Source: Terriglobia bacterium (GTDB taxonomy: Bacteria > Acidobacteriota > Vicinamibacteria > Vicinamibacterales > CAVVIG01). Taken from it: a stretch of DNA of 53,541 bases. Numbering within the stretch: the first letter of the stretch is position 1; each line of letters begins with the position of its first letter. The notes beneath the pieces were generated by a model. That model ran no database searches. It had not been told where the DNA came from and saw only the letters and a program-made list of their open reading frames with translations. Of the stretch, positions 7,868 to 19,822 are shown one piece after another. The DNA is taken from NCBI GenBank assembly GCA_020073005.1, contig JAIQFX010000025.1:1-53541 (forward strand), read 5' to 3'. A program made the translations under genes and the position numbers.

Positions 7868-8725
7868 ATGTCTTCAACGTCTACAGCGGGCCGCGCCGCC
7901 GACGAGCTCACGCGCCTGATCGCCATCATGGCCACGCTGCGGGGCCCGGACGGCTGTCCGTGGGATCGCGAACAGACGATCGACACGCTGAAGCCGTTCG
8001 TGCTGGAAGAGACGTACGAGGTGCTCGAGGCGATCGATCGGCACGATCACGCCGCGCTCTGCGAGGAGCTCGGCGACTTCGTCTTCGAAGCCGTCTTCCT
8101 CGCGCAGCTCGAAAGCGAAGCCGGACACTTCACGATCGCCGATTCGCTGCAGAGCATCGCCGACAAGCTGGTGCGGCGCCACCCGCACGTGTTCGCGCGC
8201 GACACCGGCGAAGCGTCGCTCGATTCCGCGGGCCAGGTCCGCGTGCGGTGGGAAGAGATCAAGGCGCAGGAGCGGACGTCGAAGGGCGGCGACGTCGAGA
8301 CACCCAAGACGCTGCTCAGCGGGATCGCGCCGGCGCTCCCCGCCCTGCTGCGCGCGTACCACATCGGCGTGCGGGCGGCGTCGGTCAACTTCGACTGGTC
8401 GCGGACCGCGGACGTCGTGGACAAGATTCAAGAGGAGGTCGACGAGCTCCGTCACGAGGTGGCCGACGGCCGCGCCGGCGACCCTGGAAGCGACGTCCGC
8501 GCCGAGGAGGAGATGGGCGACCTGCTCTTTTCGATCGCCCAGCTCGCGCGCCAGCTCGGGATCGAACCCGAGACCGCGCTGCGCAAAGCGAACGACAAGT
8601 TCACGAAGCGCTTCACGACGCTGGAGCACGCCGTCAGCACGTCAGGGCGCGCGATGAAGGACATGACGCTCGAAGAACTCGAACAGGAGTGGCAACGAGC
8701 CAAGTCCCAGCAACGAGCTGATTAG
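7868..8725 (+). CDS. mazG: Nucleoside triphosphate pyrophosphohydrolase MazG
   Basis: 285 residues, two tandem MazG domains. Domain 1 begins LIAIMATLRGPDGCPWDREQTIDTLKPFVLEETYEVLEAI and holds the first EExxE metal site, with EELGDFVFEAVF after it. Domain 2 has VDKIQEEVDELRHEV and EEEMGDLLFSIAQLAR. The enzyme hydrolyses NTPs and dNTPs to NMPs plus pyrophosphate and is a housecleaning or stress enzyme. It ends in TAG. It is convergent with comEC, with a hairpin repeat in between. Confidence 0.95.
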   Translation: MSSTSTAGRAADELTRLIAIMATLRGPDGCPWDREQTIDTLKPFVLEETYEVLEAIDRHDHAALCEELGDFVFEAVFLAQLESEAGHFTIADSLQSIADKLVRRHPHVFARDTGEASLDSAGQVRVRWEEIKAQERTSKGGDVETPKTLLSGIAPALPALLRAYHIGVRAASVNFDWSRTADVVDKIQEEVDELRHEVADGRAGDPGSDVRAEEEMGDLLFSIAQLARQLGIEPETALRKANDKFTKRFTTLEHAVSTSGRAMKDMTLEELEQEWQRAKSQQRAD

Positions 8726-8735
8726 AAGCGACGGT

Positions 8736-8857
8736 GGCGACGAAGACACGAACACACGAAGGAAAGAGACGAAGAAAGAGAGATGTGTAGGTGCCGGACG
8801 CACGAAACCCACGCGCGAGGATACTCCTCTTCTTCGAGCTTTCGTGTCTTCGTGGCC
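8736..8857. repeat. Inverted short-period repeat, GAAGACACGAA class
   Basis: The gap between the convergent mazG and comEC genes has a left arm of CGAAGACACGAACACACGAAG units (8736-8762) and a complementary right arm of TTTCGTGTCTTCGTGGC units (8838-8857). It could form a bidirectional hairpin terminator. The same class forms 11430-11508. Confidence 0.7.
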
Positions 8858-8861
8858 CCCG

Positions 8862-11411
8862 TCAGCCCTTCAGTAATAAGCGCCGGCCCTGGAATGTGTG
8901 GACGTCGATCGTCTTGCCGTCGGTATCGACCGTGACGGCGCCGTCCTGGTCCGTTCGGAAGATCGCTGATCCGATCGCGCGGTAGCGGTCCAACACTTCT
9001 GGCGCCGGATGGCCGAAGTGGTTGTTCCGGCCGGCGCTCACGACGGCGACCTGTGGTCGTACCGCCGCAAGGAACTCGTTCGAGCTCGACGTGAGGCTCC
9101 CGTGGTGCGGTACTTTGAGAATCCGCAGCCGCGCCGGAGGAATCAGCGGCGCGATGTCGCGCTCCACCATTCGTCCGATGTCGCCCGTCAGCAGCACTGA
9201 CACGTCGCCCCAGCGCAGCTCGAGCACGATCGAGTCGTCGTTGCGGACCTTCTGCCGCTCCCACTCCTCCATCGCGGGATGACGGGCGATCACCTCGACG
9301 CCGTCGATGACGCGCCGCGTGCCGCGATACATCGTCGTCCAGCGCGCATCGCCGGCTTCCGCCGCGGCGCGAAGCGCGTTCAACGGCTCGAACCGCGGCA
9401 CGGGAACGCCTTCCCACACTTCTTTCGGCCTGAACTCGCGGAGAATCGCCGGCGCGCCACCGATGTGATCGGGATCGCCGTGCGTCAGGACGATCTCGTC
9501 GAGCCGCGCGAAGCCGGCGTCCCGGATGACCGGCGCGACGACGCGATCGCCGATGTCGAAGGTGGACGACGACGAGAGTCCACCGGCATCGACGAGCAGC
9601 GTCGAGCCTCCGGGAAATCGCACGAAGGCGGCGTCGCCCTGCCCTACATCCAGAAACGTCACGTGCAATCGCCCGTCGCCGCGCGCGGCGAGGACGGCTC
9701 GGGGATCGATCAGGATCCAGAACGCGGCCGCTACGGCGACGACCGCCGCAGTCCACCGCGTCGCTCGGCTGGCGCCTCGCGCGACGGTCCACCACGCGAT
9801 CGCGGCGGCGTAATAGATCGCCACGGCCATCGGCGACGGCGGCGCCACTCGATACGTCATCGCGGGCGCGAAGCGCACGAGGTCCGCCGACCGGACGAGC
9901 CCCGCGGCGCCGGCATGCGCAACCCAACCGGCGATCGACGCCAGCGGCGTCCAGAGAGTCGCCAGCGGGACGACCGCCATGCCGGCGATCTGCGCGACGC
10001 CCATCAACGGAATCGCGATGAAGTTCAGGCCCAGACCCGCGAACGTCACGCGTGAGAACACGATCGCGCCGACCGGAAACAGCATCGCCTCGGCGGCCGC
10101 CGATGCCGCGAACATCGCTAACGCCACGCGTTTGACCGCCGAGAGCGCGGAGACCGCAGAGCCAATGGATTTCGCTGCGTGCTCTGCGGACTCTGCGTTC
10201 CATTTCGTCACGGCGGGCACGACGACGAGAATCGCCAGCGTCGCGCCGCAGGTGAGGATGAACGCGGGATCGGCCACCGACAGCGGATCGCCCGCCACGA
10301 GCAGTGCCGCGACCACCGCGAGCGAGTTGAGCGGCGGACTCCGATGATCGAGCGCGCGGCCGATGAAGTACACGACCGCCATCAGCGTCGCGCGATCCAC
10401 CGACGCGCCGCCGCCTACGAGCATGGCGTAGACGATCAGGAGCGCGATCGCGGCCACCATCGCGCCGCGGCCGAGCCAGCCGGCCGTGCGAAACGCGCCG
10501 AGCAACAGGCCGGCAAGGATTGCGATGTTACCGCCCGAGATCGCGATCACGTGATACGTCCCCGCCTCCTGCAGGCGCCGCTGCACGTCTTCGTCGAGCC
10601 CGGCGCGATCGCCAATGACGATTGCCGCGACAATCGCCGCCGACCGTGGACTCCAGCGACCGACCGCGTCGCCGATCGCGCGGCGGGAGAACGCGCGAAC
10701 GGACGCGAGACCTTCATCGATCCACGATCCGCGCGCGAGGACTTCGACGAGCGCGCCGCTCTTCGTCGTCCCGACGAGCGCCGTCCCGCGCCGGGCAAGC
10801 GCGCGCTCGTGGTCGGGCACGCCGGGATCGAGATAGCGCGACGGACGCCGCAGCATGACCGGCAGCCGCACGCGTCGCCCCGCGCGCCATTCGTCGATTC
10901 CTTCGGCCGCGAGCGCGCCGACGACGGTGACGAGAATGCCGCCGCTCGCGTCTCGCTCGCCTGAAAGGCTCGCGCTACAACAGAGGCGATCAACGTCCAG
11001 CGACAACGAGACTCCGGACGCGCTCGGACTGGCGTCCGATCTCAGCGTGCCCCGGACAATCGCGAACGCCTCGTCGTCTTCGGGCACGCGCCGGCCTTCA
11101 GCCGCCGCCTCCGCGCGTTGAGTGCGCGCGAGATCTTCGAACGCGACGCGCAGCGGCGGCCGCCACGCGCGCTGCCACGCGACAGCGGACAGCATCCACC
11201 CGCCGATGAAGAACCCGAGCGCGACCGCCGCCGAGAGACACCAACTCCGCCGCAGCGCCCACGCGAACATGGCGCCGGCGACGCTGGACGAGAGGAGAAC
11301 GTAGAGAACGATGACGTGCGGAGGAGGAAGAACGAGGCCGAAGGCCGCGCCGGCGAGAAGAGCGACAGCAGGAATCGCGGCGACCGTCTGCACGGCCGAA
11401 GCGTTGTGCAA
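8862..11411 (-). CDS. comEC: ComEC/Rec2 DNA-uptake channel
   Basis: 849 residues with a TTG start, a multi-pass inner-membrane protein that carries single-stranded DNA into the cytoplasm during transformation. Order of domains: two N-terminal TM helices, the soluble OB-like DUF4131 region (about 60-200), and the Competence TM domain with IAISGGNIAILAGLLLG (about 240-570). A C-terminal MBL domain follows, with FLDVGQGDAAFVRFPGG, VLTHGDPDHIGG and VPHHGSLTSS. Two in-frame insertions come from repeats. CCSASLSGERDA (about residue 145) is encoded by a TGTAGCG mini-element. NAESAEHAAKSIGSAVSALS (about 403-424, in the membrane domain) is encoded by an ACGCAGA-class repeat. All three domains appear intact. 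Confidence 0.93.
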   Translation of the reverse strand: MHNASAVQTVAAIPAVALLAGAAFGLVLPPPHVIVLYVLLSSSVAGAMFAWALRRSWCLSAAVALGFFIGGWMLSAVAWQRAWRPPLRVAFEDLARTQRAEAAAEGRRVPEDDEAFAIVRGTLRSDASPSASGVSLSLDVDRLCCSASLSGERDASGGILVTVVGALAAEGIDEWRAGRRVRLPVMLRRPSRYLDPGVPDHERALARRGTALVGTTKSGALVEVLARGSWIDEGLASVRAFSRRAIGDAVGRWSPRSAAIVAAIVIGDRAGLDEDVQRRLQEAGTYHVIAISGGNIAILAGLLLGAFRTAGWLGRGAMVAAIALLIVYAMLVGGGASVDRATLMAVVYFIGRALDHRSPPLNSLAVVAALLVAGDPLSVADPAFILTCGATLAILVVVPAVTKWNAESAEHAAKSIGSAVSALSAVKRVALAMFAASAAAEAMLFPVGAIVFSRVTFAGLGLNFIAIPLMGVAQIAGMAVVPLATLWTPLASIAGWVAHAGAAGLVRSADLVRFAPAMTYRVAPPSPMAVAIYYAAAIAWWTVARGASRATRWTAAVVAVAAAFWILIDPRAVLAARGDGRLHVTFLDVGQGDAAFVRFPGGSTLLVDAGGLSSSSTFDIGDRVVAPVIRDAGFARLDEIVLTHGDPDHIGGAPAILREFRPKEVWEGVPVPRFEPLNALRAAAEAGDARWTTMYRGTRRVIDGVEVIARHPAMEEWERQKVRNDDSIVLELRWGDVSVLLTGDIGRMVERDIAPLIPPARLRILKVPHHGSLTSSSNEFLAAVRPQVAVVSAGRNNHFGHPAPEVLDRYRAIGSAIFRTDQDGAVTVDTDGKTIDVHTFQGRRLLLKG
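10137..10203. repeat. ACGCAGAG-class repeat translated within comEC
   Basis: The units CGCGGAGACCGCAGAGCC and GTGCTCTGCGGACTCTGCGT form imperfect inverted arms. The element is in frame in comEC and codes NAESAEHAAKSIGSAVSALS. It resembles the intergenic copy at 2579-2643. Confidence 0.75.
10955..10979 (-). repeat. TGTAGCG mini-hairpin translated within comEC
   Basis: It matches the intergenic element at 1101-1125 at 24 of 25 positions. On the comEC strand it is read as cysteine/serine-rich CCSASLSGE in the soluble N-terminal domain. Confidence 0.8.
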
Positions 11412-11429
11412 GATTCGGGGCGGCGGCGG

Positions 11430-11508
11430 GCCACGAAGGCACGAAGCACACGAAGCGTCGCGAATCTCTTCCTTCAGAAGAACTTCGTGCGCTTCGTGTC
11501 TTCGTGGC
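11430..11508. repeat. Inverted short-period repeat, CACGAAG class
   Basis: Arms 11430-11455 and 11483-11508 are complementary at 24 of 26 positions and consist of CCACGAAGGCACGAAG-type units. They fill the gap between comEC and carB. On the minus strand the hairpin is a candidate terminator for carB or a leader structure for comEC. Confidence 0.8.
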
Positions 11509-11552
11509 TCACAGGCGCTGCACGCTCGCCTGTTGCAGAAAATGCCAGGCGA

Positions 11553-14800
<3,248 letters not shown>

Positions 14801-14801
<1 letters not shown>

Positions 14802-15937
14802 TAGGCTCGGGTCCCCTCGATCAGCTGGAGAAAGTCGTCGAACAGATAGTCGGCGTCGTGCGGGCCCGGCGACGCCTCCGGATGATACTGCACGCAGAAC
14901 ACCGGATGCGTCGTGTGACGCAGTCCTTCGACGGTTCCGTCGTACAGATTGACGTGCGTGACCTCGACGTCCGCGGGCAGCGACTTCGGGTCGACCGCGA
15001 AGCCGTGGTTCTGCGACGTGATCTCGACCTTGCCGGTCGCCAGCTTCTTCACCGGGTGATTGCCGCCGCGGTGGCCGAACTTCAGCTTGTAGGTATTCCC
15101 GCCCATCGCGAGGCCGAGAATCTGGTGCCCGAGGCAGATGCCGAACACCGGCACCTTGGACGCGACGAGCACCTTGGCGTTGTCGATCGCGTACGTCAGC
15201 GGCGCGGGATCGCCGGGGCCGTTGCTCAGGAACACGCCGTCGGGTTTCGTCGCGAGCAGCTCCTTCGCGGGCGTCGCCGCGGGATACACGCGCACGTCGC
15301 AGCCGTGCGCGCTCAGGCGGCGCAGGATGTTGAATTTCATGCCGTAATCGTAGGCGGCGATCTTCAGCCGCGACGTTTTCCCCAGGGCGCGTCGCGCCGG
15401 CGTGATGCCGAACTCGTCCGGATCTTCCTGCGGCCAGTCGAAGACGTTCGGCGTCGTGACGTCCTTGACGAGATCCGACCCTTCCATCTGCGGAATCGAT
15501 CGCGCACGTTCGACGAGCGCCTTCGGATCGAGCGCGTTGCCCGTCACGATGACGCCGCGCATGACGCCGCCCGACCGCAGCTGCCGCGTGAGCGCGCGGG
15601 TGTCGATGTCGCAGATCGCGACGATGTTGTGATCGATCAAGTACTCGCGCAGCGTCTGCTCGGCGCGCCAGTTGCTGGCGACCGGCGACTCGTCGCGGAG
15701 GATGAAACCCGCCACCTGCGGCGCGCGCGACTCCACATCGTCCGGCGAGACGCCGTAGTTGCCGATCTCGGGGCACGTCATCGTGACGATCTGCCCGGAG
15801 TACGACGGGTCGGTCAGAATTTCCTGATACCCGGTCATGCTCGTGTTGAACACGACCTCGCCGCGCGCTTCGCCTTCCGCGCCGGCGGCCGCGCCGCGAA
15901 ACCAGGTGCCGTCTTCCAACGCGAGAATCGCTTCCAT
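14801..15937 (-). CDS. carA: Carbamoyl-phosphate synthase small (glutaminase) subunit
   Basis: 378 residues. It supplies ammonia from glutamine to CarB. The N-terminal CPSase small-chain domain ([22 protein letters not shown]) is followed by a class I glutamine amidotransferase. The nucleophile Cys is in [13 protein letters not shown] and the His-Glu pair in [19 protein letters not shown] is also typical. It ends TAG, overlapping the carB GTG by one base. Only a 28-base repeat separates it from the upstream kinase-like gene. Confidence 0.97.
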
Positions 15938-15975
15938 CCTACTTTTCTCTTTTCACTTTTGACTTTTATCTTTCA
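15938..15975. repeat. Short-period repeat, CTTTTCACTTTTGACTTT class
   Basis: The gap upstream of carA, and the last codons of the next gene, are made of CTTTTC/ACTTTTGAC units. It is the same class as 2132-2168 and 29908-30010. Confidence 0.6.
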
Positions 15976-17966
15976 AGCGATGCCGTCACCCTGCTCGTGG
16001 CGGCGGCCGCGACGCGGACAGATGACGTCCAGTCGCGGTAGCCGCTCAGCTCGAGCCTGACGCCGTGTTCGCCGGACATCACTCCCTGCGACAGCGGCGT
16101 CGTGCCGATCATCTTGCCGTCGACGTACACCTTCGCTCCAGCCGGCCGCGACTCCACCTGCAGCGTCCCGGACCCGACAGACGATGTCGACGGTGCGGGC
16201 GAGGTTGACGCCGCCGGAGCGACGCGAACGCGGTCGAGCGCGACGGCCATCGACTGCGCGAGCCGCGCGCGTGTGATCGTGACACGCCTTTCCGCCGGCG
16301 CAAAGCCTTCATGTGTGATTTGCACGCGATGCGCGCCCGTCGCCAGCTCGCGAACCGTGACCGGCGTCTTGCCCGCCTCGCGGCCGTCGACGGCGACCAG
16401 CGCGCCCGCCGGCGTCGAGCGGATCAGCAGGCGGCCCGGCCCTGCGCTTCGATTTTCGACGGGCTTCGTCGGCGCAGCCGGCGCCGCGGGCCTCGCGGCC
16501 TCCGTGGCGTCCGGCTTCGCCCGGACCGGCTCGATCTTCTCGGCTGGCTCCGGCGGGAGCTGAAGCTTCGGATCTTCGACTCTCGTCGGCTCGGCGACTG
16601 CACGTTCCGTGAATTCGCGTCCCGGAACGGGCGGTGACCCGGACGCCGGAGACGCGGCGCGATCGCGCACGCCCAGGCCATAGCCGCCGCCAAAACCGAG
16701 CGCGATGCCCACGCCGAGCGCGAGACCGAGCGGCCAGACGGCGGACCGCGAACGTTCGAGCATGGACGACCCGGCGTCGTGGCCGGTGATGAACCCCGAC
16801 GGCGGCGCCGTCACGGGCGCCTCAGGAGTGGCCAGCCGCAGGTCGTTAGTCGTTGGTCGTAGGTCGTTAGTCGTTGGTCGTAGGTCGTTAGTCGTTGGTC
16901 GTAGGTCGTTAGTCGTTGGTCGTAAGTCGTTGGGCATCTGGAGCGCCAGGTCGTCTGCCGCCGCCTCAACGGCGACTGACGTCAGCCGCACGTCGACGAC
17001 CGGCGACCGACTGTCCGCGGCCGAGAGCTCGGGATCGTCGAGCGGCAGCTTCAGATCTTCGGGCGCGACCGGCGGTTGCGACTCGTGACTCTCTTCAGGC
17101 GACAGCGGTGCGGCAACTGGCGCGTGCCTCTTCCGTCGCTTGACCGCCGACTGCACCGGCGCCATCAGCGTGACGTCGGGAAATGCGCCCTTGAGCGCCT
17201 CGGCGAACTCGAGCGCCGTTTCGAATCGCGCCGCCGGATCGTCGGCGAGCGCCCGCGCGAACGCGGCCTGCAGCGTCGCGAGGTGCGCCTCCTCGATTTC
17301 GGTCAGCCCTTCGGCGGCACGCTCGCCCGTCGCCGACAGGCGCCGGCCCCACAAGACTTCGTGCATCAGCGCCGCCAGGCTGAACACGTCGGCGCGCCGA
17401 TCCCAGGGTCCGCCGGCCATGCGCTCAGGCGCCGTGTACGGGCGGCGAACCGGCGCCGAGACGCCGACCCGTTCCAGCGCACGGGCCACGCCGACGCCCG
17501 TCAGTCGCGTCTCGTCGGTCGACGTGAGCACGTCACGCGGGTGCAGCGCGCCGTGATCGACGTCCGCCACGGCGGCGAAGTCCAGCGCGCCGGCCAGCTG
17601 CGCCGCGATGCGAAGCGCGTCGGCGGGCGACGCCGGTCCGTACTGCCGCAGCGACAGGTCGAGCGATTCCGCGGCGACGTAATCCTGCGCGAGAAACGCC
17701 GAGACGCCGGTGATGCCGGCCGCCAGCGGCGCCGCGATCGACGGATGCGTGAGATCGGCGGCGACGAGCCGTTCGAGCTCGGCGACGAGCCGGTGCACCT
17801 GCTCCGGAGGAAGGTCGAGCGTGAAAACTTTGACGGCGACCAGACGCTCGCGCTGCGCGTCGTACGCGCGAAACACCGGTCCCAACGTCCCCGCGCCAAT
17901 TTGATGAAGAACTCGAAATGGTCCGAACGCGTCTGGAGGCGTCGTGCCGGCGGCTTCCGTGTGCAG
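15966..17966 (-). CDS. Membrane-anchored kinase-like protein (probable pseudokinase) with two PEGA domains
   Basis: About 667 residues. The kinase-like domain (FGPFRVLHQIGAGTLGPVFRAYD, VAVKVF) keeps the Gly loop and the VAVK Lys. The HRD region reads HGALHPRDVLTS and the DFG position reads LTGVG, so the catalytic Asp and the metal Asp appear lost. The APE motif (TAPERM) remains. A charged linker contains five NDLRPTT-like heptads, then one TM helix (AVWPLGLALGVGIALGFG), then two PEGA domains (LLIRSTPAGALVAVDGREAGKTPV and LQVESRPAGAKVYVDGKMIGTTPL), presumably periplasmic. No ATG or GTG start is convincing. AGGAG at 17975-17979 lies 8 bases before a CTG at 17964-17966, which I take as a tentative start; the frame is open to 18125. 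It is divergent from bshC. Confidence 0.8.
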   Translation of the reverse strand: MHTEAAGTTPPDAFGPFRVLHQIGAGTLGPVFRAYDAQRERLVAVKVFTLDLPPEQVHRLVAELERLVAADLTHPSIAAPLAAGITGVSAFLAQDYVAAESLDLSLRQYGPASPADALRIAAQLAGALDFAAVADVDHGALHPRDVLTSTDETRLTGVGVARALERVGVSAPVRRPYTAPERMAGGPWDRRADVFSLAALMHEVLWGRRLSATGERAAEGLTEIEEAHLATLQAAFARALADDPAARFETALEFAEALKGAFPDVTLMAPVQSAVKRRKRHAPVAAPLSPEESHESQPPVAPEDLKLPLDDPELSAADSRSPVVDVRLTSVAVEAAADDLALQMPNDLRPTTNDLRPTTNDLRPTTNDLRPTTNDLRLATPEAPVTAPPSGFITGHDAGSSMLERSRSAVWPLGLALGVGIALGFGGGYGLGVRDRAASPASGSPPVPGREFTERAVAEPTRVEDPKLQLPPEPAEKIEPVRAKPDATEAARPAAPAAPTKPVENRSAGPGRLLIRSTPAGALVAVDGREAGKTPVTVRELATGAHRVQITHEGFAPAERRVTITRARLAQSMAVALDRVRVAPAASTSPAPSTSSVGSGTLQVESRPAGAKVYVDGKMIGTTPLSQGVMSGEHGVRLELSGYRDWTSSVRVAAAATSRVTASLER
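16504..16526. repeat. GTGGCGTCCGGCTT hairpin element in frame
   Basis: It matches the recX element (38973-38995) at about 20 of 23 positions: GTGGCGTCCGGCTTC then CCGGAC. On the minus strand it encodes VRAKPDAT in the linker region of the kinase-like protein. Confidence 0.65.
16840..16933. repeat. In-frame 21-bp tandem repeat (NDLRPTT units)
   Basis: There are four near-identical 21-nt units and a fifth diverged one, made of GTCGTTAGTCGTTGGTCGTA. On the minus strand they encode NDLRPTT four times and then NDLRLAT in the linker of the kinase-like protein. The same GTCGTTGGTCG words appear as intergenic sequence at 50155-50197. Confidence 0.93.
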
Positions 17967-18109
17967 TTGACGGGCTCCTGTAGGAAGGTGATGAATCGTA
18001 ACACGCTGAACGAGTCGGTTCAATTGATAAGCGGAGAAAAGGCACCCCGCGCCCGCATGCGCGCGTCTTAGAGCTGTCGAATCGCGCGCGTGCGAACACT
18101 TTCGTTTGC

Positions 18110-18148
18110 TTGACAGTGCGAGCAACGCTTTGAGACAGTAGCCCTCTG
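18110..18148 (+). promoter_or_regulatory. Possible promoter for bshC
   Basis: A perfect -35 TTGACA lies at 18110-18115. A weak -10 region follows 17-18 bases later (AGACAGT), close to the GTG start at 18149, so any leader would be very short. The -10 is poor, so confidence is limited. Confidence 0.35.
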
Positions 18149-19822
18149 GTGCCGGCCAATTCCGTAAAACCGTCTGCGCGTCCAGACGAATCTTCGGTGC
18201 GCATTCCGGTCGATGTCCGGCGCTTCCCCTGGATTCGCCGCCTGGCCGTCGACTACGCGTACGATTTCCGCGCGGTCGCGCCGTTCTTCTCGGGCGATCC
18301 CGCCGATCGCGCGGCGTGGGCGGACGCGATCGCGCGCACCCAGGCCCACGATCGCCGCCGCGCCGACATCGCCGCCATCATCGCCAGCCAGCAGGAGCGG
18401 CGGCAGGCGCCGCCCGCGGCGCGGGACGCCGGCCGCCTGCTCGCCGATCGCCGCACGGTCGCCGTCGTCACCGGTCAACAGGCCGGTCTCTTCGGCGGCC
18501 CGCTGTTCACGCTGCTCAAGGCGCTGACCGCGCTCAAGCTCGCCGAGCAGGTCGCGCGCGACCACAACGTGCCCGCGGTCGCCGTGTTCTGGATCGACGC
18601 CGAGGATCACGACTGGGAGGAAGTCCGGTCGTGCACGGTGTTCGACGAGACGCTCGCCCCGCGCGCCGTGGGGCTGCCCGGCCGGATCGGCGCCGAACAT
18701 GCGCCGGTCGCGACCGTCCGGCTCGACGACTCGATCGTCGGCGCGCTCGACGAGCTCGCCCAGCTGCTGCCGCCGACCGAGTTTCGCCCCGCGCTCCTCG
18801 AATCGCTGCGCCGCGCGTACGCGCCCGGCATGGGCATGGCCGAGGCGTTCGGCCGCTGGCTCGAAGACGTGCTCGGCGCGCGCGGGCTGGTCGTGTACGA
18901 CTCGTCGGATGTCGCCGCCAAGCCGCTCGTCGGCGCGCTCTTCGCGCGCGAGCTGTCGATGCCGGGCCAGACGGCGAAGCTCGCGGCGCTGGCGGGATCG
19001 GACCTGACGGCCCGCGGCTACCACGCGCAGGTGCACGGACACGACGACAGCCTCGCGCTCTTTCACCTGGATGCCGACAGCGGGCGCCGCGCGATTCGGA
19101 AGCAGGACGGCCAGTTCGTCGTCGGCGAGACCACGTATCCAGCCGAGACGCTGCTGCGCCAGGCGAGAGAGCAGCCGGCGGGCTTCAGCCCCAACGTCCT
19201 GCTCCGCCCGCTGGTGCAGGACACGATCTTCCCGACGATCTGTTACGTCGCCGGCCCGAACGAGCTCGCGTATCTCGGACAGCTGCGCGGCGTTTACCAG
19301 CACTTCGGCGTGCCGATGCCGCTGATGTATCCGCGCGCGACGGCGACGCTGCTCGACTCGGCGGCGCTCCGGTTCCTCAACAAGTACAAGTTGCCGCTCG
19401 AAGCGCTGCAGCCGCAGGACGAAGCCGCGCTCAACGAGCTGCTCAAGACGCAGATTCCGCCGGCCGTCGAGGAATCGTTCGCCGAGGCGGCGCAGACGAT
19501 CGAGACGCAGATGACGCGCGTGATCCAGGCGATGCCCGCGCTCGATCCGACGCTTGAGGGCGCCGCGCGGTCCACGCTCGAGCGGATGCAGCGCGATCTG
19601 CAGACGCTGCACGGCAAGATGATCCAGGCCGCCAAGCGGCGCGACGAAACGCTGCGGCGCCAGTTCATTCACGCCCGCGACCTCGCCTTCCCCGGCAGCC
19701 ACGCGCAGGAGCGCACGATCGGCTTCGTGTCGTTCCTGAACCAGTACGGACCGGCGCTCGTCGAACGCCTCGACGAAGAGCTGCCGCTCGACCTGGGGCG
19801 TCACTGGATTGTCACGATCTAA
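18149..19822 (+). CDS. bshC: BshC, putative cysteine-adding enzyme of bacillithiol synthesis
   Basis: 557 residues, GTG start. BshC is thought to add cysteine to glucosaminyl-malate in the last step of bacillithiol synthesis, a low-molecular-weight thiol. Family hallmarks are VTGQQAGLFGGPLFTLLKA, AVFWIDAEDHDWEEV, the central NVLLRPLVQDTIFPTICYVAGPNELAYLGQL and the C-terminal helical region ending in LPLDLGRHWIVTI. BshA and BshB are not in the window. The 3' end overlaps the next gene's TTG start by 14 bases, so it is probably one transcript with the penicillin-binding protein. Confidence 0.93.
   Translation: MPANSVKPSARPDESSVRIPVDVRRFPWIRRLAVDYAYDFRAVAPFFSGDPADRAAWADAIARTQAHDRRRADIAAIIASQQERRQAPPAARDAGRLLADRRTVAVVTGQQAGLFGGPLFTLLKALTALKLAEQVARDHNVPAVAVFWIDAEDHDWEEVRSCTVFDETLAPRAVGLPGRIGAEHAPVATVRLDDSIVGALDELAQLLPPTEFRPALLESLRRAYAPGMGMAEAFGRWLEDVLGARGLVVYDSSDVAAKPLVGALFARELSMPGQTAKLAALAGSDLTARGYHAQVHGHDDSLALFHLDADSGRRAIRKQDGQFVVGETTYPAETLLRQAREQPAGFSPNVLLRPLVQDTIFPTICYVAGPNELAYLGQLRGVYQHFGVPMPLMYPRATATLLDSAALRFLNKYKLPLEALQPQDEAALNELLKTQIPPAVEESFAEAAQTIETQMTRVIQAMPALDPTLEGAARSTLERMQRDLQTLHGKMIQAAKRRDETLRRQFIHARDLAFPGSHAQERTIGFVSFLNQYGPALVERLDEELPLDLGRHWIVTI

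Noticed and set aside
16840-16933. Tandem 21-bp array as a possible CRISPR
   Set aside because: The units are contiguous with no unique spacers, and the array is in frame in a protein.
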